Assembly (NCBI RefSeq): GCF_002285495.1
Contig: NZ_CP016786.1
Span: forward strand, 82,001 to 146,000
DNA length: 64,000 nt
Direction of reading: 5' to 3'
Origin: Clostridium isatidis
GTDB lineage: Bacteria > Bacillota > Clostridia > Clostridiales > Clostridiaceae
Both the position numbers and the translations under genes were made by a program. This document shows positions 8,245 to 18,219 of this stretch, in pieces. Numbering within the stretch: the first letter of the stretch is position 1; every line of letters starts with the position of its first letter. Under the pieces are notes generated by a model. That model searched no databases. It was not told the origin of the DNA and saw only the letters and a program-made list of their open reading frames with translations.

Positions 8245-10185
8245 ATGTGTAAGAAAACATATTACATAACTACGCCAATTTATTATCCGTCAACAAAACT
8301 TCATATTGGTAATACTTATACAACAGTTGCAGCAGATGCCTTAGCCAGATATAAAAGATTAACAGGATATGATGTAATGTTCTTAACAGGAACAGATGAA
8401 CATGGACAAAAAATTCAAAGAATAGCAGAAGAAAAGGGTATAACACCAAAGGAACATGTAGATGAAGTTGTAGCGGGAATAAAAGAATTATGGAAGCTAA
8501 TGAATATAGGCTATGATAAGTTTATTAGAACAACTGATGATTATCATATTAAGGCTGTTCAAGATATATTTAAAAAATTATATGATCAAGGAGATATATA
8601 TAAATCCTCTTATGAAGGAATGTATTGTACTCCGTGTGAATCTTTCTGGACAGAAACTCAATTAGTAAATGGAAATTGCCCAGACTGTGGAAGACCAATA
8701 GAAAAATCAAAGGAAGAAGCATATTTCTTTAAAATGAGCAAATATGCTGATAGATTAATTGAATATATAGAAACTCATCCAGAATTTATACAACCAGAAT
8801 CAAGAAAAAATGAAATGCTTAATAACTTCTTAAGACCAGGTCTTCAAGATCTTTGTGTTTCAAGAACTAGCTTTAACTGGGGAATTCCTGTAACTTTTGA
8901 TGAAGGTCATGTTGTATATGTATGGATAGATGCTTTATCAAATTATATTACTGCTCTTGGTTACGGAAGTGAAAATAAAGAATTATATGAAAAATATTGG
9001 CCAGCAGATGTTCATTTAATAGGTAAGGATATTTTAAGATTTCATACTATATACTGGCCAATTATGCTAATGGCTTTAGGATTACCACTTCCAAAGCAAG
9101 TATTTGGTCATGGATGGCTGCTTGTAGATGGAGGTAAAATGTCAAAATCTAAGGGAAATGTTGTAGACCCTGTTACTTTAGTTGAACATTTTGGAGTAGA
9201 TGCAGTTAGATATTATTTATTAAAAGAAATCCCATTTGGATCAGATGGATTATTTAATAATGAAATATTTATAAAGAAAATCAACTCAGATTTATGTAAT
9301 GATTTAGGAAACTTGCTTTCAAGAACAGTGGCAATGATTGAGAAGTATTTTGGAGGAGAAGTACCTGCAAATTCTGAAAAAGAAGCAATTGATGATGAAC
9401 TAATAAATTTAGCTTTAGCAACTCCAGGAAAAGTTACAGAAGCAATTGATGAATTGAGAATACCAGAAGCTCTAGAAACTATATTTAATTTAATAAGAAG
9501 AGCAAATAAATATATAGATGAAACAACTCCTTGGATATTAGCCAAGGATGATGCTAAGAAGGAAAGATTAGGAACAGTTTTATATAATTTAGCTGAAAGC
9601 TTAAGATTTTCATCTGTATTATTAGCAGCCTTTTTACCTGAAACAAGTGAAAAAATTAATGCTCAATTAAATACTAATAATGTATCCTTTGAATCATTAA
9701 AGGAATTTAATGGAACAGTAGTTGGAACCAAGGTTAAAAAGGGAGAGGCTTTATTCCCAAGAATAGATGTAGATAAGAAATTAGCTGAATTAGAAGCATT
9801 AAAGGAAGCTCAATTAGCTAAAGACAAACCAGCCAAAAGAGAAATAGCTCCAATAAAAGAAGAAATAACTATAGAAGACTTTGAAAAGATAGATTTAAGA
9901 GTAGTAAAAGTCTTAGCTTGTGAACCTATAAAGAAGGCAAAGAAACTATTAAAGCTAACAGTAGATTTAAATGGAGAAGAAAGACAAGTGGTGTCTGGAA
10001 TTTCTCAATACTATAAACCTGAAGAGTTAGTGGGTAAAAATGTAGTTCTAGTTGCTAACTTAAAGCCAGTAACTTTAAGGGGAGAATTATCACAAGGAAT
10101 GATTCTTGCAGCTGCAACAGATGATGGCAGCATTTTAAAGCTTGTAGACCCAGGTGATCTACCAACAGGAAGTATAGTGAGATAA
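8245..10185 (+). CDS. metG: Methionyl-tRNA synthetase
   Basis: Charges tRNA-Met with methionine. The 646-residue protein has the class I HIGH-type motif LHIGN near residue 22, a four-Cys zinc knuckle (CTPCESFW...CPDCG), and the signature KMSKSKG near residue 300. A C-terminal tRNA-binding OB-fold domain (from about residue 545, FEKIDLRVVKVLACE) makes it the dimeric long form. GGAGG precedes the ATG. The Met T-box directly upstream fits the assignment. A second synthetase-like gene lies at 10738. Confidence 0.97.
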   Translation: MCKKTYYITTPIYYPSTKLHIGNTYTTVAADALARYKRLTGYDVMFLTGTDEHGQKIQRIAEEKGITPKEHVDEVVAGIKELWKLMNIGYDKFIRTTDDYHIKAVQDIFKKLYDQGDIYKSSYEGMYCTPCESFWTETQLVNGNCPDCGRPIEKSKEEAYFFKMSKYADRLIEYIETHPEFIQPESRKNEMLNNFLRPGLQDLCVSRTSFNWGIPVTFDEGHVVYVWIDALSNYITALGYGSENKELYEKYWPADVHLIGKDILRFHTIYWPIMLMALGLPLPKQVFGHGWLLVDGGKMSKSKGNVVDPVTLVEHFGVDAVRYYLLKEIPFGSDGLFNNEIFIKKINSDLCNDLGNLLSRTVAMIEKYFGGEVPANSEKEAIDDELINLALATPGKVTEAIDELRIPEALETIFNLIRRANKYIDETTPWILAKDDAKKERLGTVLYNLAESLRFSSVLLAAFLPETSEKINAQLNTNNVSFESLKEFNGTVVGTKVKKGEALFPRIDVDKKLAELEALKEAQLAKDKPAKREIAPIKEEITIEDFEKIDLRVVKVLACEPIKKAKKLLKLTVDLNGEERQVVSGISQYYKPEELVGKNVVLVANLKPVTLRGELSQGMILAAATDDGSILKLVDPGDLPTGSIVR

Positions 10186-10230
10186 ATCTCACAATTTAAA
10201 ATGTAGAATACAAAATGCATAATTAAGGAG

Positions 10231-10262
10231 GATTTTCAGCTAGCTGAAAATCTTTCTTTATA
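10231..10262 (+). terminator. Intrinsic terminator after metG
   Basis: GATTTTCAGC/GCTGAAAATC palindrome followed by a T-rich stretch (TTTCTTT). Confidence 0.7.
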
Positions 10263-10353
10263 TTATTAGCTGTAATTGAGAATTAAAAGCTTGAGATGTT
10301 AGAAAATTTTGCTTTCGACAGCAGATTTTTATTAAAAGAAAGGAATAAAATAG

Positions 10354-10584
10354 ATGAAAAATAAGAAATTTAATATTTCCAGGGAAAAAAGAGAAGATTT
10401 AATTAATGAAATAAAAACATTTTTTTATGAAGAAAGAGATGAAGAAATCGGAGATTTAGCTGCCAACATAGTTTTAGATTTCTTCATGGATAAGTTAGCA
10501 CCTGAGTTTTATAATGAAGGGGTTAATGATGCCTATAGATATATGCATGATAGGATAGAAGATCTTTTAGAGATTCAGATTTAG
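10354..10584 (+). CDS. DUF2164 family protein
   Basis: A 76-residue acidic protein matching the DUF2164 pattern: a basic helix start (ISREKREDLINEIKTFFYEERDEEIGDLAANIVLDFF), then a conserved FYNEGVNDAYRYMHDRIEDL end. Function is unknown; the family is common in Firmicutes and some other bacteria. AAAGGAATAAAATAG precedes the ATG. It sits alone between the two methionyl-tRNA synthetase genes. Confidence 0.75.
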   Translation: MKNKKFNISREKREDLINEIKTFFYEERDEEIGDLAANIVLDFFMDKLAPEFYNEGVNDAYRYMHDRIEDLLEIQI

Positions 10585-10737
10585 TTAGTAATAGGAATTC
10601 AGCTAGAAGTTAGTAGTGTTGAGTTAGTAGTTAAAACTTAGTTAGTAGTGTGGAGTTTGGAGTGGTTTTAAGTTTATTAGGGAAGTAATAAGTAAAAAGT
10701 AATTAGCAGAAATGAATTGAATTTAAGGGGGTTTTTT

Positions 10738-12351
10738 ATGAATATAATAGTAGGAAATGCATGGCCTTATGCCAATGGGCCTTTACATTTAGGAAGAATA
10801 GCTGTTTGGCTGCCAGGAGATGTTATAGCAAGATATCATAGGCTTATGGGGGACGATGTAATATTTTTATCTGGAACTGACTGTCATGGTACTCCTGTAA
10901 CCATGAGAGCTAAGGAAGAAGGATTAACACCTTTAGAAACTATTAATAAATATCATGAAGAATTTAAAGGATGTTTTAAGGGATTAGGATTTTCTTTTGA
11001 TGTATTTGATAAGACCCATAATGACTACCATGCTAACAAGGTAAAGGAATTTATATTAGAACTTTATAATAAGGGATACATATATGAAAAAGAAGTTGAA
11101 CAAACTTTCTGTGAAAATTGTAATGAATTTTTATCAGATAGATATATAGAGGGAGAATGTCCTCATTGTAATTCAGTAGTAATAGATGAACAATGTGAAA
11201 ATTGCTTAGAAATAATAGAGTATGAGGAACTTTTAAATAAAAAGTGTAAAATTTGTGGAAATAAAGCTGTTGTAAAAACCACAAAGCATCTATTTTTTAC
11301 TTTATCTAAGTTTGAAAAAGATGTAAGAAGATTATTAATAAGACAAAGAGGCTGGAGAGATAATGCACAGGTAATAGTAAAGAGATATTTAAAGGAAGGA
11401 TTAAGAGATAAAGCAGTTACAAGAGATTTTAATTGGGGTGTAGAGGTACCCTTAGAAGGATATGAAGATAAAAGGATTTATGTTTGGATAGAGGCAGTTA
11501 TGGGCTATCTTACATCTAGTATTAGAGTTTTAGAGGAAAGAGGAGAAGATTGGAGAAATTATTGGGAAGGGGAGGATTCAAGGGTTTATTTTGTTCACGG
11601 AAAAGATAATATTCCTTTCCATACAGTAATTTTTCCAGCTATTTTAGCAGGTCTTGGTATAAAAAATCCAAACTTACATGTAATTTCAAGTGAATATATA
11701 AAGTTAGAAGGAAAGAACTTTTCAGCGGTAAAAAATTGGGCTATTTGGGCTGATTATGTAATAGAGAATTATAATATAGACGAATTTAGATATTATTTAC
11801 TTTTAAATTCTCCAGAAACAAAGGATACAGATTTTACTTGGAGGGATTTTGTAAATACAGTTAATAGAGATTTAGTTAATCTATTAAATAACTATGTAAC
11901 TAAAACTATAGGGATTGTTGTAGAGAAGTTTAACTCAAAAATACCTGAAAGTGTTTTAGATAAAGAGGTTAGAAATGAAATTTTAAATACTTATTTTAAT
12001 ATAGGAGACAAAATAGAAGAAGGAAAATTTAAAAGTGCTTTAATTGAAATAATGTCTTTAATAAAAAAATATTATAAAAAATTAAATGAATTAGAAGGAA
12101 AAGATCAAAATAAATATGTATCAGGGATATATGAGGCAATTCAAATAATTGTTAATTTATCAAATCTTTTTGAACCTTTTATGCCTAAAACGGCAGAAGA
12201 TATTAGGACAGCTTTAAATATTGAAGAAAATATATGGAGTTATACTGAAAAGAAAAAAGGTGAAATCTCCAAACTAGAAAATTTATTTAAAAGGATAGAC
12301 AAGAAAATAATAAATGATGAAACTAAAAGGTTAAAAGAAGAAAAAAATTAA
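10738..12351 (+). CDS. Second methionyl-tRNA synthetase homologue, archaeal-type
   Basis: A 537-residue class I synthetase homologue. It opens with NAWPYANGPLHLGRIAVWLPGD, which contains the HIGH-type motif, followed by SGTDCHGTP. Residues 115-180 hold two Cys-rich knuckles (CENC, CPHC, CENC, CKIC), as in archaeal and eukaryotic MetRS. The KMSKS region reads EGKNFSAVKNW rather than the usual KFSKSRNW, so the second lysine/serine pattern is changed. It lacks the C-terminal tRNA-binding domain of metG. The start is at 10738 behind AAGGGGG. No T-box precedes it. It may be a backup or resistant MetRS, or a paralogue with another role; I cannot decide. Confidence 0.75.
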   Translation: MNIIVGNAWPYANGPLHLGRIAVWLPGDVIARYHRLMGDDVIFLSGTDCHGTPVTMRAKEEGLTPLETINKYHEEFKGCFKGLGFSFDVFDKTHNDYHANKVKEFILELYNKGYIYEKEVEQTFCENCNEFLSDRYIEGECPHCNSVVIDEQCENCLEIIEYEELLNKKCKICGNKAVVKTTKHLFFTLSKFEKDVRRLLIRQRGWRDNAQVIVKRYLKEGLRDKAVTRDFNWGVEVPLEGYEDKRIYVWIEAVMGYLTSSIRVLEERGEDWRNYWEGEDSRVYFVHGKDNIPFHTVIFPAILAGLGIKNPNLHVISSEYIKLEGKNFSAVKNWAIWADYVIENYNIDEFRYYLLLNSPETKDTDFTWRDFVNTVNRDLVNLLNNYVTKTIGIVVEKFNSKIPESVLDKEVRNEILNTYFNIGDKIEEGKFKSALIEIMSLIKKYYKKLNELEGKDQNKYVSGIYEAIQIIVNLSNLFEPFMPKTAEDIRTALNIEENIWSYTEKKKGEISKLENLFKRIDKKIINDETKRLKEEKN

Positions 12352-12373
12352 AAAAGCTATAAAAAGGAAAAAA

Positions 12374-12413
12374 CCCTAGATTAAATAAATTTGGGGAAGA
12401 ATTTAATCTAGGG
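12374..12413. repeat. Perfect 13-bp inverted repeat
   Basis: CCCTAGATTAAAT and ATTTAATCTAGGG enclose a 14-base loop shortly after the second synthetase gene. No clean T-run follows (the next bases are ACCATTAGATGG), so it may be a processed 3' end or an atypical terminator. Confidence 0.55.
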
Positions 12414-12564
12414 ACCATTAGATGGTTTTAGGGGTAAATAATAATGCTTTAACTACTTTACATCATATATATTATACCAAGATTATGACAAAAGTGTGTC
12501 AAAAACTAAAATAAATTATTAATAATTATTGAATAAATAAGATAATTATTGGATTATATTCAAT

Positions 12565-12613
12565 GTTAAAATCAGGTTAAAAATTGTTAAACTATATTTA
12601 CAATATGTTTAAA
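12565..12613 (+). promoter_or_regulatory. Pho-box-like array of phased TTAAA repeats
   Basis: TTAAAA at 12566, TTAAAA at 12577, TTAAAC at 12587, TTTACA at 12597 and TTTAAA at 12608 are spaced 10-11 bases apart on the same face of the helix. That matches the layout of PhoP-type boxes in Firmicutes, and the next gene is a Na/phosphate transporter. The remainder of 12414-12680 is AT-rich with no gene. Confidence 0.55.
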
Positions 12614-12680
12614 AAATTATATAGTTAGTTCGGTGTTAATAAATAGTTATAAAATTATTGTTAATTAAGGAGAGAAAATC

Positions 12681-14282
12681 ATGGACAAATTTTCTATTTT
12701 TGCTGGTTTATTCGGCGGCTTAGGACTATTTCTTTACGGAATGAAAATTATGGGAGATGGACTTGAAAACGCTGCTGGAGACAAATTGAAATCGATTTTG
12801 GAAAAATTGACCAGTAATAAATATATAGGAGTTGTAGTAGGGGCAATAGTTACAGCTATTATACAAAGTTCAAGTGGAACTACAGTTATGATTGTTAGTT
12901 TCGTAAATGCAGGTTTAATGACATTATCCCAGGCAGCTGGCGTCATAATGGGGGCTAATATTGGTACAACTATTACAGCACAAATGGTATCTCTTGATCT
13001 AAATAAGATTGCACCTTTAGTTATAGGAATTGGAGCAATTATACTTTTAGTTGGTAAAAATAAAAAGACTAGAGATTTAGCAAGTATAGCAATTGGATTT
13101 GGTATTTTATTTATGGGTATGGATTTAATGGGTAGCTCAATGGATCCAGTTGCAGAATCAGAATGGTTTAAGGAATTTATACTTGTAGTATCTGATAATA
13201 AAATACTTGGATTACTTGCAGGTCTTGGATTAACAGCAATTATTCAAAGCTCAGCTGCAACAACTGTTATATTAATTGCCTTAGCCTCAACAGGTGCTAT
13301 TGATATGAGACTAGCATTCCCAGTTATACTTGGCTGTAATATCGGAACATGTGTAACAGCTTTATTAGCTTCATTAGGAACTAATAGAACAGCTAAAAAG
13401 GCAGCTTTAATGCATTTATTATTTAATACTTTTGGCGCTATCATTTTCTTCCCATTTATTGATCCATTTATTAATTTGATACAATCAACATCACCAGAAG
13501 TTGCAAGACAAGTAGCAAATGCACATACAATATTTAATGTTTTAGTTACTCTTATAATGCTGCCATTAAGTGAATACTTAGTTAAAGTAGTAAACTTACT
13601 TTTACCTGGAGATGGTGGAATTGAAAAGAAAGGTGCTATATATTTAGATAAAAGGTTATTTGAAACACCTGTAATCGCAAATGGACAGGTTATTAAAGAA
13701 ACATTAAGAATGGCTAATAAGGCAAAAGAAAATGTAGTATTAGCAATGAAAGCTTTTATGGAAAATGATCCAGAAGCAGTTGAGAAAGTATATGATAATG
13801 AAAATACTATAAATATATTAGAAAAGGAAATAACTGATTATTTAGTAGAACTTTCACAACTTGAATTGCCAGAAGATGATATAAAATTATTTAGTTCAAC
13901 ATATCATGTTATAAACGATATTGAAAGAATTGGAGACCATGCAGAAAATATTGCAGATTTAGCTGCAGAGAAAATGAAGAATAATGTTCATCTTGGTGAT
14001 GAAGCTAAAAAAGAGTTAAAAGCAATCTTTGAAAAAACAATAGAAGCCATAGAACTATCTGTAGACAGTTATGGAAATCGTAATTTTGATAGTACTAAAA
14101 AGCTTGAAGAAGTTGAAAGTGAAATAGATAATTTAAAGAATAATTTTAGACAAAATAATATAAGAAGACTAAAAGAAAGAGTTTGTTCAGCAGATTCCAG
14201 CGTGGTATTTTTAGATCTTATAAGTAATTTAGAAAGAATAGGCGATCATGCTAATAATATAGGAAACTTTGGTATGAAGTAA
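12681..14282 (+). CDS. Na/Pi cotransporter family protein with PhoU-like domain
   Basis: A 533-residue protein. The membrane half (residues 1-310) holds two inverted Na/Pi repeats with the signatures AIIQSSSGTTVMI and AIIQSSAATTVIL. The cytoplasmic half (from about residue 350) is a PhoU-like helical domain with DIERIGDHAENIADLA and LERIGDHANNIGNFG motifs. It is expected to move phosphate with sodium; family members may be importers or part of phosphate signalling. The TAAGGAGAG ribosome site lies before the ATG. Upstream phased repeats suggest phosphate control. Length is normal for NptA/YjbB-PhoU fusions. Confidence 0.9.
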   Translation: MDKFSIFAGLFGGLGLFLYGMKIMGDGLENAAGDKLKSILEKLTSNKYIGVVVGAIVTAIIQSSSGTTVMIVSFVNAGLMTLSQAAGVIMGANIGTTITAQMVSLDLNKIAPLVIGIGAIILLVGKNKKTRDLASIAIGFGILFMGMDLMGSSMDPVAESEWFKEFILVVSDNKILGLLAGLGLTAIIQSSAATTVILIALASTGAIDMRLAFPVILGCNIGTCVTALLASLGTNRTAKKAALMHLLFNTFGAIIFFPFIDPFINLIQSTSPEVARQVANAHTIFNVLVTLIMLPLSEYLVKVVNLLLPGDGGIEKKGAIYLDKRLFETPVIANGQVIKETLRMANKAKENVVLAMKAFMENDPEAVEKVYDNENTINILEKEITDYLVELSQLELPEDDIKLFSSTYHVINDIERIGDHAENIADLAAEKMKNNVHLGDEAKKELKAIFEKTIEAIELSVDSYGNRNFDSTKKLEEVESEIDNLKNNFRQNNIRRLKERVCSADSSVVFLDLISNLERIGDHANNIGNFGMK

Positions 14283-14298
14283 ATATTATAGATTTATC

Positions 14299-14330
14299 AA
14301 AAAAGAAGATTGTAATTAATCTTCTTTTTT
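14299..14330 (+). terminator. Intrinsic terminator
   Basis: AAAAGAAGATT...AATCTTCTTTT stem with a T-run, just after the Na/Pi transporter. Confidence 0.85.
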
Positions 14331-14469
14331 GCAATTTATAGCTTATAATTAAGGAGAAAAGTACTTAATTTATTTTTATAAAAATCATTTAAAAGCAATT
14401 TATCTTCTAATTATGTTTAAAATTAGGAAAAAGTGTCAATAAATAATTATGAAATGGAGATTGAAAGAT

Positions 14470-15255
14470 ATGGAGAATAAATATAAGATATTTGATACTC
14501 ATGCTCATTATGATGATGAGGCTTTTGACGAGGATAGAGAGGAAGTATTTAAAGAACTAAAGAAAAGTGGTGTAATAGGTATATTAAATTGTGCTTCAAG
14601 TTATAGAAGTATAGAAATAACAGATAAGTTAACTAAGGAAAATGATTTTATTTTTGGAGCTTTAGGAATTCATCCTGAAAATGCAGATGAACACAATCGT
14701 GAAGTTAAGGATAAAATTATAGAGTTAATAAAAAATAATGATAAAATCATTGCTATAGGGGAAATAGGTTTAGATTATTATTGGGATGAGAATCCTGAAA
14801 AAGAAGTTCAAAAAAAAGTATTCAGAGAATATATGAAGTTAGCAGAGGAATTTAATATGCCAGTAGTTATTCATGATAGAGATGCCCACCAGGATACATT
14901 AGAAATACTTAAAGAATTTCCTAATGTTAAAGGAATAGTTCATTGTTTTTCTGGAAGCAAAGAATTTGCACAGGAATGTATAAAATTAGGCTATTATATA
15001 GGTATAGGGGGTGTAGTTACCTTTAAAAATGCTAAAAAACTTATAGAGGTTGTGAAAAATATTCCATTAGATAGAATAGTAGTTGAAACAGATTGTCCAT
15101 ACTTATCACCGGAGCCAAACAGAGGAAAAAGAAATAAATCAGACTATATTCAATATATAATAGAAAGAATTGCTATAATAAAGGAAATAGAGCCTATAGA
15201 AGTTAATTTGGCTGTAAATGACAATTTTAAAAGGTTGATTAATAAATTTATATAA
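14470..15255 (+). CDS. tatD: TatD family hydrolase (metal-dependent DNase)
   Basis: A TIM-barrel metal-dependent hydrolase of about 261 residues. Metal ligands are visible in FDTHAHYD (His-x-His), GEIGLDYYW (Glu), VVIHDRDA (His), VHCFSGS (His) and ETDCPYL (Asp). The start is set at the ATG at 14470 because GGAG at 14456 fits it and homologues begin here; an in-frame ATG lies at 14449. Its position before yabE, rnmV and rsmA reproduces the conserved Firmicute gene order. Confidence 0.92.
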   Translation: MENKYKIFDTHAHYDDEAFDEDREEVFKELKKSGVIGILNCASSYRSIEITDKLTKENDFIFGALGIHPENADEHNREVKDKIIELIKNNDKIIAIGEIGLDYYWDENPEKEVQKKVFREYMKLAEEFNMPVVIHDRDAHQDTLEILKEFPNVKGIVHCFSGSKEFAQECIKLGYYIGIGGVVTFKNAKKLIEVVKNIPLDRIVVETDCPYLSPEPNRGKRNKSDYIQYIIERIAIIKEIEPIEVNLAVNDNFKRLINKFI

Positions 15256-15430
15256 AGTAAAATATAAAATACCTGTTGGAAAAAAGTAATAAAATTGTTA
15301 TATAATGGATAAAATTAAAATGAGAATCTACTTTGTAATAAGATAACTGCAAAAAGCTATTATATATAAATTTTATATTATGCATGTTATGCATTTGTAG
15401 CAGTTAGTTAAATAAGCAGGAGTGTAAAAT

Positions 15431-15459
15431 TTGACAAAAGTCAAGATTTAAATTATAAT
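15431..15459 (+). promoter_or_regulatory. Consensus sigma-A promoter of yabE
   Basis: TTGACA, exactly 17 bases, then TATAAT, about 30 bases upstream of the AAAGGAGG ribosome site. This is a perfect consensus match, implying strong constitutive expression. Confidence 0.85.
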
Positions 15460-15493
15460 GCAGGAGACGCTCTTGCCAAAGGAGGTAAAGTAG

Positions 15494-16543
15494 ATGGTAA
15501 ATTTTAAAAAATACCAAATCGCTAGTTTTGCTAAGAGTCCAAAGGGTAAGATATTGATGTCAATTATTATATTAGCTATAATTGCATCAGTGACGTTCAC
15601 AAACATGAGAAAGACAATAACAATAAAGATAGACGATAAAGAAGAAACACTTGTAACATACAAGGGAAAAGTTAAAGATGTGTTAGAAACGATGGGCATA
15701 GAAGTTGACCCAAAAGATAAAGTTGAACCATCTTTAGAGGGTAAAGTATCGGAAGGCGATACGATATCTATTAAAAGAGCTGTTTCAGTAAAGCTTACTG
15801 TAGGAGATAAACAAATAGAAATAAATACAGCAGAAGATACAATAAAAGAAATGCTAGTAGCAGAAAAAGAACAGCTTAAATCACAGGGCATCGAATATAA
15901 TGAAGGAGTAGATGAAATTGCTCCAGCATTAGATACAAAAATCACAAAAGATTTGAAGATTGACCTTGTAAAAGTTGAAGTGAAAAAAGAACTAGCAAAA
16001 GAAGCAATAGACTTTGATGTTGTTGTAGAAGAAGACTCAAGTCTAGATAGCGGTGTAGAAGAAGTTAAGCAAGAAGGTGTTTCTGGAGAAAAAGAAGTAA
16101 CTTATGAAGTCATTTATAAAAATGGCAAGGAAGTTTCAAGAACTTTAAAAAGTTCAAAAGTCATATCTGAACCAGTTAATAAGATAGTTGTTCAAGGCAC
16201 AAGAAAAACTATTGCAAGTAGAAATGGGCAGTTATTAGATTATAAGAGCGTAATATATGTTGAAGCAACTGCTTATAGTGGTGGAGGTATTACTGCAACA
16301 GGAACTGTACCTGTAAGAGACCCAAATGGAATAAGTACTATATCAGTAGATCCAAGGGTTATACCATTAGGTAGTTTGGTTTATGTTGAAGGATATGGCA
16401 AAGCTATAGCTGCCGATACTGGTGGTGCCATAGTTGGAAACATTATAGATGTATATGTAAATTCTAATGAAGAAGCCTTAAATAATTGGGGAAGAAGATA
16501 TGACGTTCCAGTTTACATCTTAGCTTATCCGGGTGAATGGTAG
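15494..16543 (+). CDS. yabE: YabE-like cell-wall protein: DUF348 repeats, G5 and 3D domains
   Basis: A 349-residue exported protein. A membrane segment at residues 18-36 (ILMSIIILAIIASVTFTNM) is followed by two DUF348 repeats (about residues 40-140), a G5 domain (about 150-235) and a C-terminal 3D domain. The 3D domain keeps its Asp residues in SVDPRVIPLGSLVYV and AADTGGAI. 3D domains are lytic-transglycosylase-like, so it probably remodels peptidoglycan outside the cell, like Rpf/YabE proteins. It lies between tatD and rnmV as in Bacillus and has its own strong promoter and terminator. Confidence 0.92.
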   Translation: MVNFKKYQIASFAKSPKGKILMSIIILAIIASVTFTNMRKTITIKIDDKEETLVTYKGKVKDVLETMGIEVDPKDKVEPSLEGKVSEGDTISIKRAVSVKLTVGDKQIEINTAEDTIKEMLVAEKEQLKSQGIEYNEGVDEIAPALDTKITKDLKIDLVKVEVKKELAKEAIDFDVVVEEDSSLDSGVEEVKQEGVSGEKEVTYEVIYKNGKEVSRTLKSSKVISEPVNKIVVQGTRKTIASRNGQLLDYKSVIYVEATAYSGGGITATGTVPVRDPNGISTISVDPRVIPLGSLVYVEGYGKAIAADTGGAIVGNIIDVYVNSNEEALNNWGRRYDVPVYILAYPGEW

Positions 16544-16545
16544 AG

Positions 16546-16580
16546 AATAAGGAGTGTTCGAAAGAATGCTCCTTATTTTT
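16546..16580 (+). terminator. Intrinsic terminator of yabE
   Basis: AATAAGGAG...CTCCTTATT with a nested GTTC/GAAT stem, followed by TTT. Confidence 0.8.
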
Positions 16581-16703
16581 ATGTATATCTATAATTTTTG
16601 TTTGACAATATAAATAGATAAATATAAATTAATAGTTAGCAGGTGTTAAACATAATTAAGAGCGGTAATATTTGCAGCTCTATTACGAAAGGAAGTAAAA
16701 ATT

Positions 16704-17258
16704 TTGATTAAGGAAGTTATAGTAGTTGAAGGAAGAGATGATGTTGCAGCTGTTAAGAAGGCAGTAGATGCTGAAGTTATAGCAGTTGGTGGTTTTGGAA
16801 TAAATGCAAAGGTTATAGACAGAATAAAAGATGCTCAAAAGAGAAAAGGAGTTATTGTACTAACTGATCCTGATTTTGCTGGTGAAAAAATAAGAAATAT
16901 TATAGCTAAAAGAGTAAAAGGAATAAAGCATGCATATATAGCTCAAGAAGATGGAATAAAGGGTGATGATATAGGAGTTGAAAATGCAAACCCTGAAGTA
17001 ATAATTGAAGCTTTAAATAGAGCTAGGGTTTCAGAGGAAGAATATAATGAAATATATAAGGCGGAAGATATGTTTCATTTTAAATTGACAGGATATAAAG
17101 ATTCAAAAAAGAGAAGAATAATGCTAGGGAAAGAATTAGGCATAGGATATGGAAATGCAAATCAAATTCTCAATAGATTAAATAAATATTCCATAGATAA
17201 AGAGGAGTTTATTCTAGCAATAAATAAAATAGAAAAAAGCTTAGGAGAGAAGAATTAA
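16704..17258 (+). CDS. rnmV: Ribonuclease M5
   Basis: Toprim-family RNase that matures 5S rRNA precursors. The 184-residue protein begins [19 protein letters not shown] (Toprim Glu) and has [13 protein letters not shown] (the DxD motif), both typical. The start is a TTG at 16704 with AAAGGAAG upstream. Its stop overlaps the rsmA start (TAATG), so the two are translationally coupled. Confidence 0.95.
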   Translation: MIKEVIVVEGRDDVAAVKKAVDAEVIAVGGFGINAKVIDRIKDAQKRKGVIVLTDPDFAGEKIRNIIAKRVKGIKHAYIAQEDGIKGDDIGVENANPEVIIEALNRARVSEEEYNEIYKAEDMFHFKLTGYKDSKKRRIMLGKELGIGYGNANQILNRLNKYSIDKEEFILAINKIEKSLGEKN

Positions 17259-18100
17259 TGAATTTACAAGATGTAAAAACTTCAGAATTAGTAAAAAAGT
17301 ATAACTTTAAATTTACGAAAAGCTTAGGTCAAAATTTTTTAGTTGATACTTCTGTACCAAGGGATATAGTTGAAGGGGCAGAAGTTTCTGATGATGACTT
17401 AGTAATAGAAATAGGACCTGGTGTAGGAACCTTGACAGCTCAACTTTTAAATAGGGCTAAAAGAGTAGTTGCAATAGAACTTGATGATAAGTTAATACCA
17501 ATATTGCAAAATGAAATTGGAAATAACCCTAAATTTGAATTAATACATGAAGATGCTTTAAAGGTTGACTTTAATAAAATAATTGGTGATGAAGAAAATG
17601 TTAAGTTAGTTGCTAATTTGCCTTATTACGTAACAACTCCAATTATTATTAAGATGTTAAAAGAGGGATATAATTTTCACTCTTTAACTATAATGATTCA
17701 AAAGGAAGTTGCAGAAAGAATAAATGCAGAACCAGGTCATAAGGATTATGGAGCCTTATCTCTTTTAGTTCAATATTATTGTAATACAGAGATAATAAGA
17801 AAAGTTCCACCACAATGTTTTATACCTAGACCAAAGGTAGATTCTATTGTTATAAGATTAGATAGATTAAAAGAACCTAGAGTAAGAGTTCAAAATGAAA
17901 AATTATTTTTTGATATAATAAGAAATTCTTTTAACATGAGAAGAAAAACTTTATGGAATGGAATTAAAAATATTGGTTTAAGTAAAGAAAAACTAGAGTT
18001 AGCTTTTGAAAAAGCTGATATAGATCCAAAAAGAAGAGGGGAAACTTTAAGCATTGAAGAATTTGCCGTATTAGCAGATAAGATAAATGAAGAAATGTAA
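17258..18100 (+). CDS. rsmA: 16S rRNA dimethyladenosine transferase
   Basis: KsgA/RsmA methylates two adjacent adenines in helix 45 of 16S rRNA, using S-adenosylmethionine. The 280-residue protein has [10 protein letters not shown] near residue 20, the SAM motif [10 protein letters not shown], and the catalytic motif NLPYYVTTP. The initiation codon overlaps the rnmV stop. Loss of this gene gives kasugamycin resistance in other bacteria; here it looks intact. Confidence 0.97.
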   Translation: MNLQDVKTSELVKKYNFKFTKSLGQNFLVDTSVPRDIVEGAEVSDDDLVIEIGPGVGTLTAQLLNRAKRVVAIELDDKLIPILQNEIGNNPKFELIHEDALKVDFNKIIGDEENVKLVANLPYYVTTPIIIKMLKEGYNFHSLTIMIQKEVAERINAEPGHKDYGALSLLVQYYCNTEIIRKVPPQCFIPRPKVDSIVIRLDRLKEPRVRVQNEKLFFDIIRNSFNMRRKTLWNGIKNIGLSKEKLELAFEKADIDPKRRGETLSIEEFAVLADKINEEM

Positions 18101-18102
18101 TA

Positions 18103-18155
18103 GAACTTGTGAGAATTTTGTTATAATAGCAAGAATTCTCACGAGTTTTATTTTT
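18103..18155 (+). terminator. Intrinsic terminator of rnmV-rsmA
   Basis: AACTTGTGAGAATT pairs with AATTCTCACGAGTT, followed by a T-rich tail. Confidence 0.85.
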
Positions 18156-18219
18156 AACATATTTGGAACCAAAATGCATATAATGTAAAGAATTAATCTA
18201 AAATGGAGGTTCTAAAGGT

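Noticed and set aside
10585..10737. TTAGTAGT-type short repeats after the DUF2164 gene as a regulatory array
   Set aside because: The spacing is irregular and such AT-rich simple repeats occur elsewhere between genes in this window (for example 26470-26510).
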